Shown here in pieces: positions 6,275 to 6,517 of a DNA stretch of 6,517 bases; the first letter of the stretch is position 1, and each line of letters begins with the position of its first letter. The stretch spans positions 1 through 6,517 of the forward strand of contig DHSL01000019.1 of assembly GCA_002411345.1 (NCBI GenBank), given 5' to 3'. Source of the DNA: Bacteroidales bacterium UBA5287 (lineage in GTDB: Bacteria; Bacteroidota; Bacteroidia; Bacteroidales; Dysgonomonadaceae). The translations under genes and the position numbers were made by a program. The notes beneath the pieces were generated by a model, which saw only the letters and a program-made list of their open reading frames with translations, ran no database searches and was not told where the DNA came from.

Positions 6275-6301
6275 CCTCGTTTACTTAACGAGGGTTGTTT
6301 T
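6270..6301 (+). terminator. Rho-independent terminator (plus strand)
   Basis: A perfect 12-bp stem, ACAACCCTCGTT (6270-6281) and AACGAGGGTTGT (6287-6298), with a 5-nt loop TACTT, followed by T's at 6298-6301. The T-run lies on the plus strand, pointing to a plus-strand transcript although no protein gene is present there. The same hairpin lies 22 bp beyond the stop of the minus-strand gene at 6320 and may also end that transcript, though without a T-run. Confidence 0.8.
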
Positions 6302-6319
6302 AAGTTTCTATCTAAAAAA

Positions 6320-6517
6320 TCACATCTTATTCATCCCCCACACCTCCCGCAACATCTCATTCGTTTCTTCCAAATCAAACACATTCAAATCCCATTTTTT
6401 CCCTCGTTTCATCCCGAGCCATTCACGGTATTCCTTATGCTGTGGGTGTTTTGGATCGTTTATAGCCTCTGCTATATTGTAAAAGCCCCAAATCCCACCG
6501 CAATCTTCTTCGAGGTT
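6320..6517 (-). CDS. C-terminal part of a pRiA4b ORF-3-like protein, cut by the right window edge
   Basis: Sixty-five codons and a TGA stop (6322-6320) are visible. The sequence EEDCGGIWGFYNI, then NDPKHPQHKEYREWLG and a final FDLEETNEML, is the characteristic end of the plasmid pRiA4b ORF-3 / IS1096 TnpR-like family (usual form: PPEDCGG.WGY...L.DP.HPEH.E...WLG..FDPE.FD...N..L). The molecular function of the family is not established. The 5' part lies outside the window. Hand-counted GC is about 44%, higher than in the cas genes. It is separated from the cas operon by the hairpin terminator and so is not part of that transcript; it probably belongs to the host chromosome next to which the cas cassette sits. 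Confidence 0.8.
   Translation of the reverse strand, partial: NLEEDCGGIWGFYNIAEAINDPKHPQHKEYREWLGMKRGKKWDLNVFDLEETNEMLREVWGMNKM

Larger units (their letters stand above)
6196..6301 (+). ncRNA. Candidate CreR-type crRNA-resembling RNA regulating the cas promoter
   Basis: This plus-strand stretch is built like one crRNA unit: a repeat-like element with a small hairpin (CCAA-GTT-TTGG, 6209-6219) and a 3' handle ATTGAAAT (6221-6228), a spacer-like part beginning at 6229, a second degenerate repeat-like stretch (6246-6274) and a rho-independent terminator. The first 14 nt of the spacer part are identical to 6157-6170 in the cas promoter; from position 15 the match stops. Short seed-only complementarity beside a degenerate repeat is the known signature of CreA/CreR RNAs, which guide Cascade to bind without cleavage. 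Here the target is the cas promoter itself, so autorepression (CreR) fits better than a toxin-antitoxin pair, and no toxin gene is seen. Processing would need a Cas6 from elsewhere. The 5' end of the RNA and its promoter are uncertain. Confidence 0.5.

Overview
The window looks like a chromosomal piece of a Bacteroidota genome. It is AT-rich (hand counts of sampled stretches give roughly 31-40% GC), its genes lack Shine-Dalgarno sequences, it has a textbook Bacteroidota promoter (TTTG, 19 bp, TAnnTTTG), and its protein families are common in that phylum. All protein genes lie on the minus strand, so transcription runs from right to left.

From right to left: (1) 6320-6517 is the 3' end of a pRiA4b ORF-3-like (IS1096 TnpR-like) gene, cut by the window edge. 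(2) 6108-6319 is a 212-bp intergenic region holding the cas promoter, two degenerate CRISPR-repeat-like sequences on the plus strand, a 14-bp exact direct repeat and a strong plus-strand hairpin terminator. (3) 6107-664 is a tight type I-B CRISPR-Cas effector operon in the order cas8 (Cst1), cas7 (Cst2/DevR), cas5, cas3 (HD nuclease plus helicase), with genes overlapping or 11 bp apart. (4) Only 18 bp after cas3 comes a DUF6155-like gene, which overlaps by 8 bp the start of another small gene that leaves the window at the left edge.

Cas8, Cas7 and Cas5 should form Cascade, probably with a small subunit translated from inside cas8. Cascade binds DNA guided by crRNA, and Cas3 then unwinds and degrades it. 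No cas6, cas4, cas1 or cas2 is present, nor any ordinary CRISPR array. Unrelated genes flank the cassette on both sides, so crRNAs and their processing enzyme must come from elsewhere if the system is active.

The most interesting signal is in the intergenic region. A repeat-like sequence ending in the typical I-B handle ATTGAAAT (6221-6228) is followed at once by 14 nt (6229-6242) identical to a site in the cas promoter (6157-6170). That site has a CCA trinucleotide on its PAM side and overlaps the -33 box; identity stops after 14 nt. This is the layout expected of a CreR-type crRNA-resembling RNA that directs Cascade to its own promoter to repress cas expression without cleavage. The sequence match is seen directly; the regulatory function is inference.
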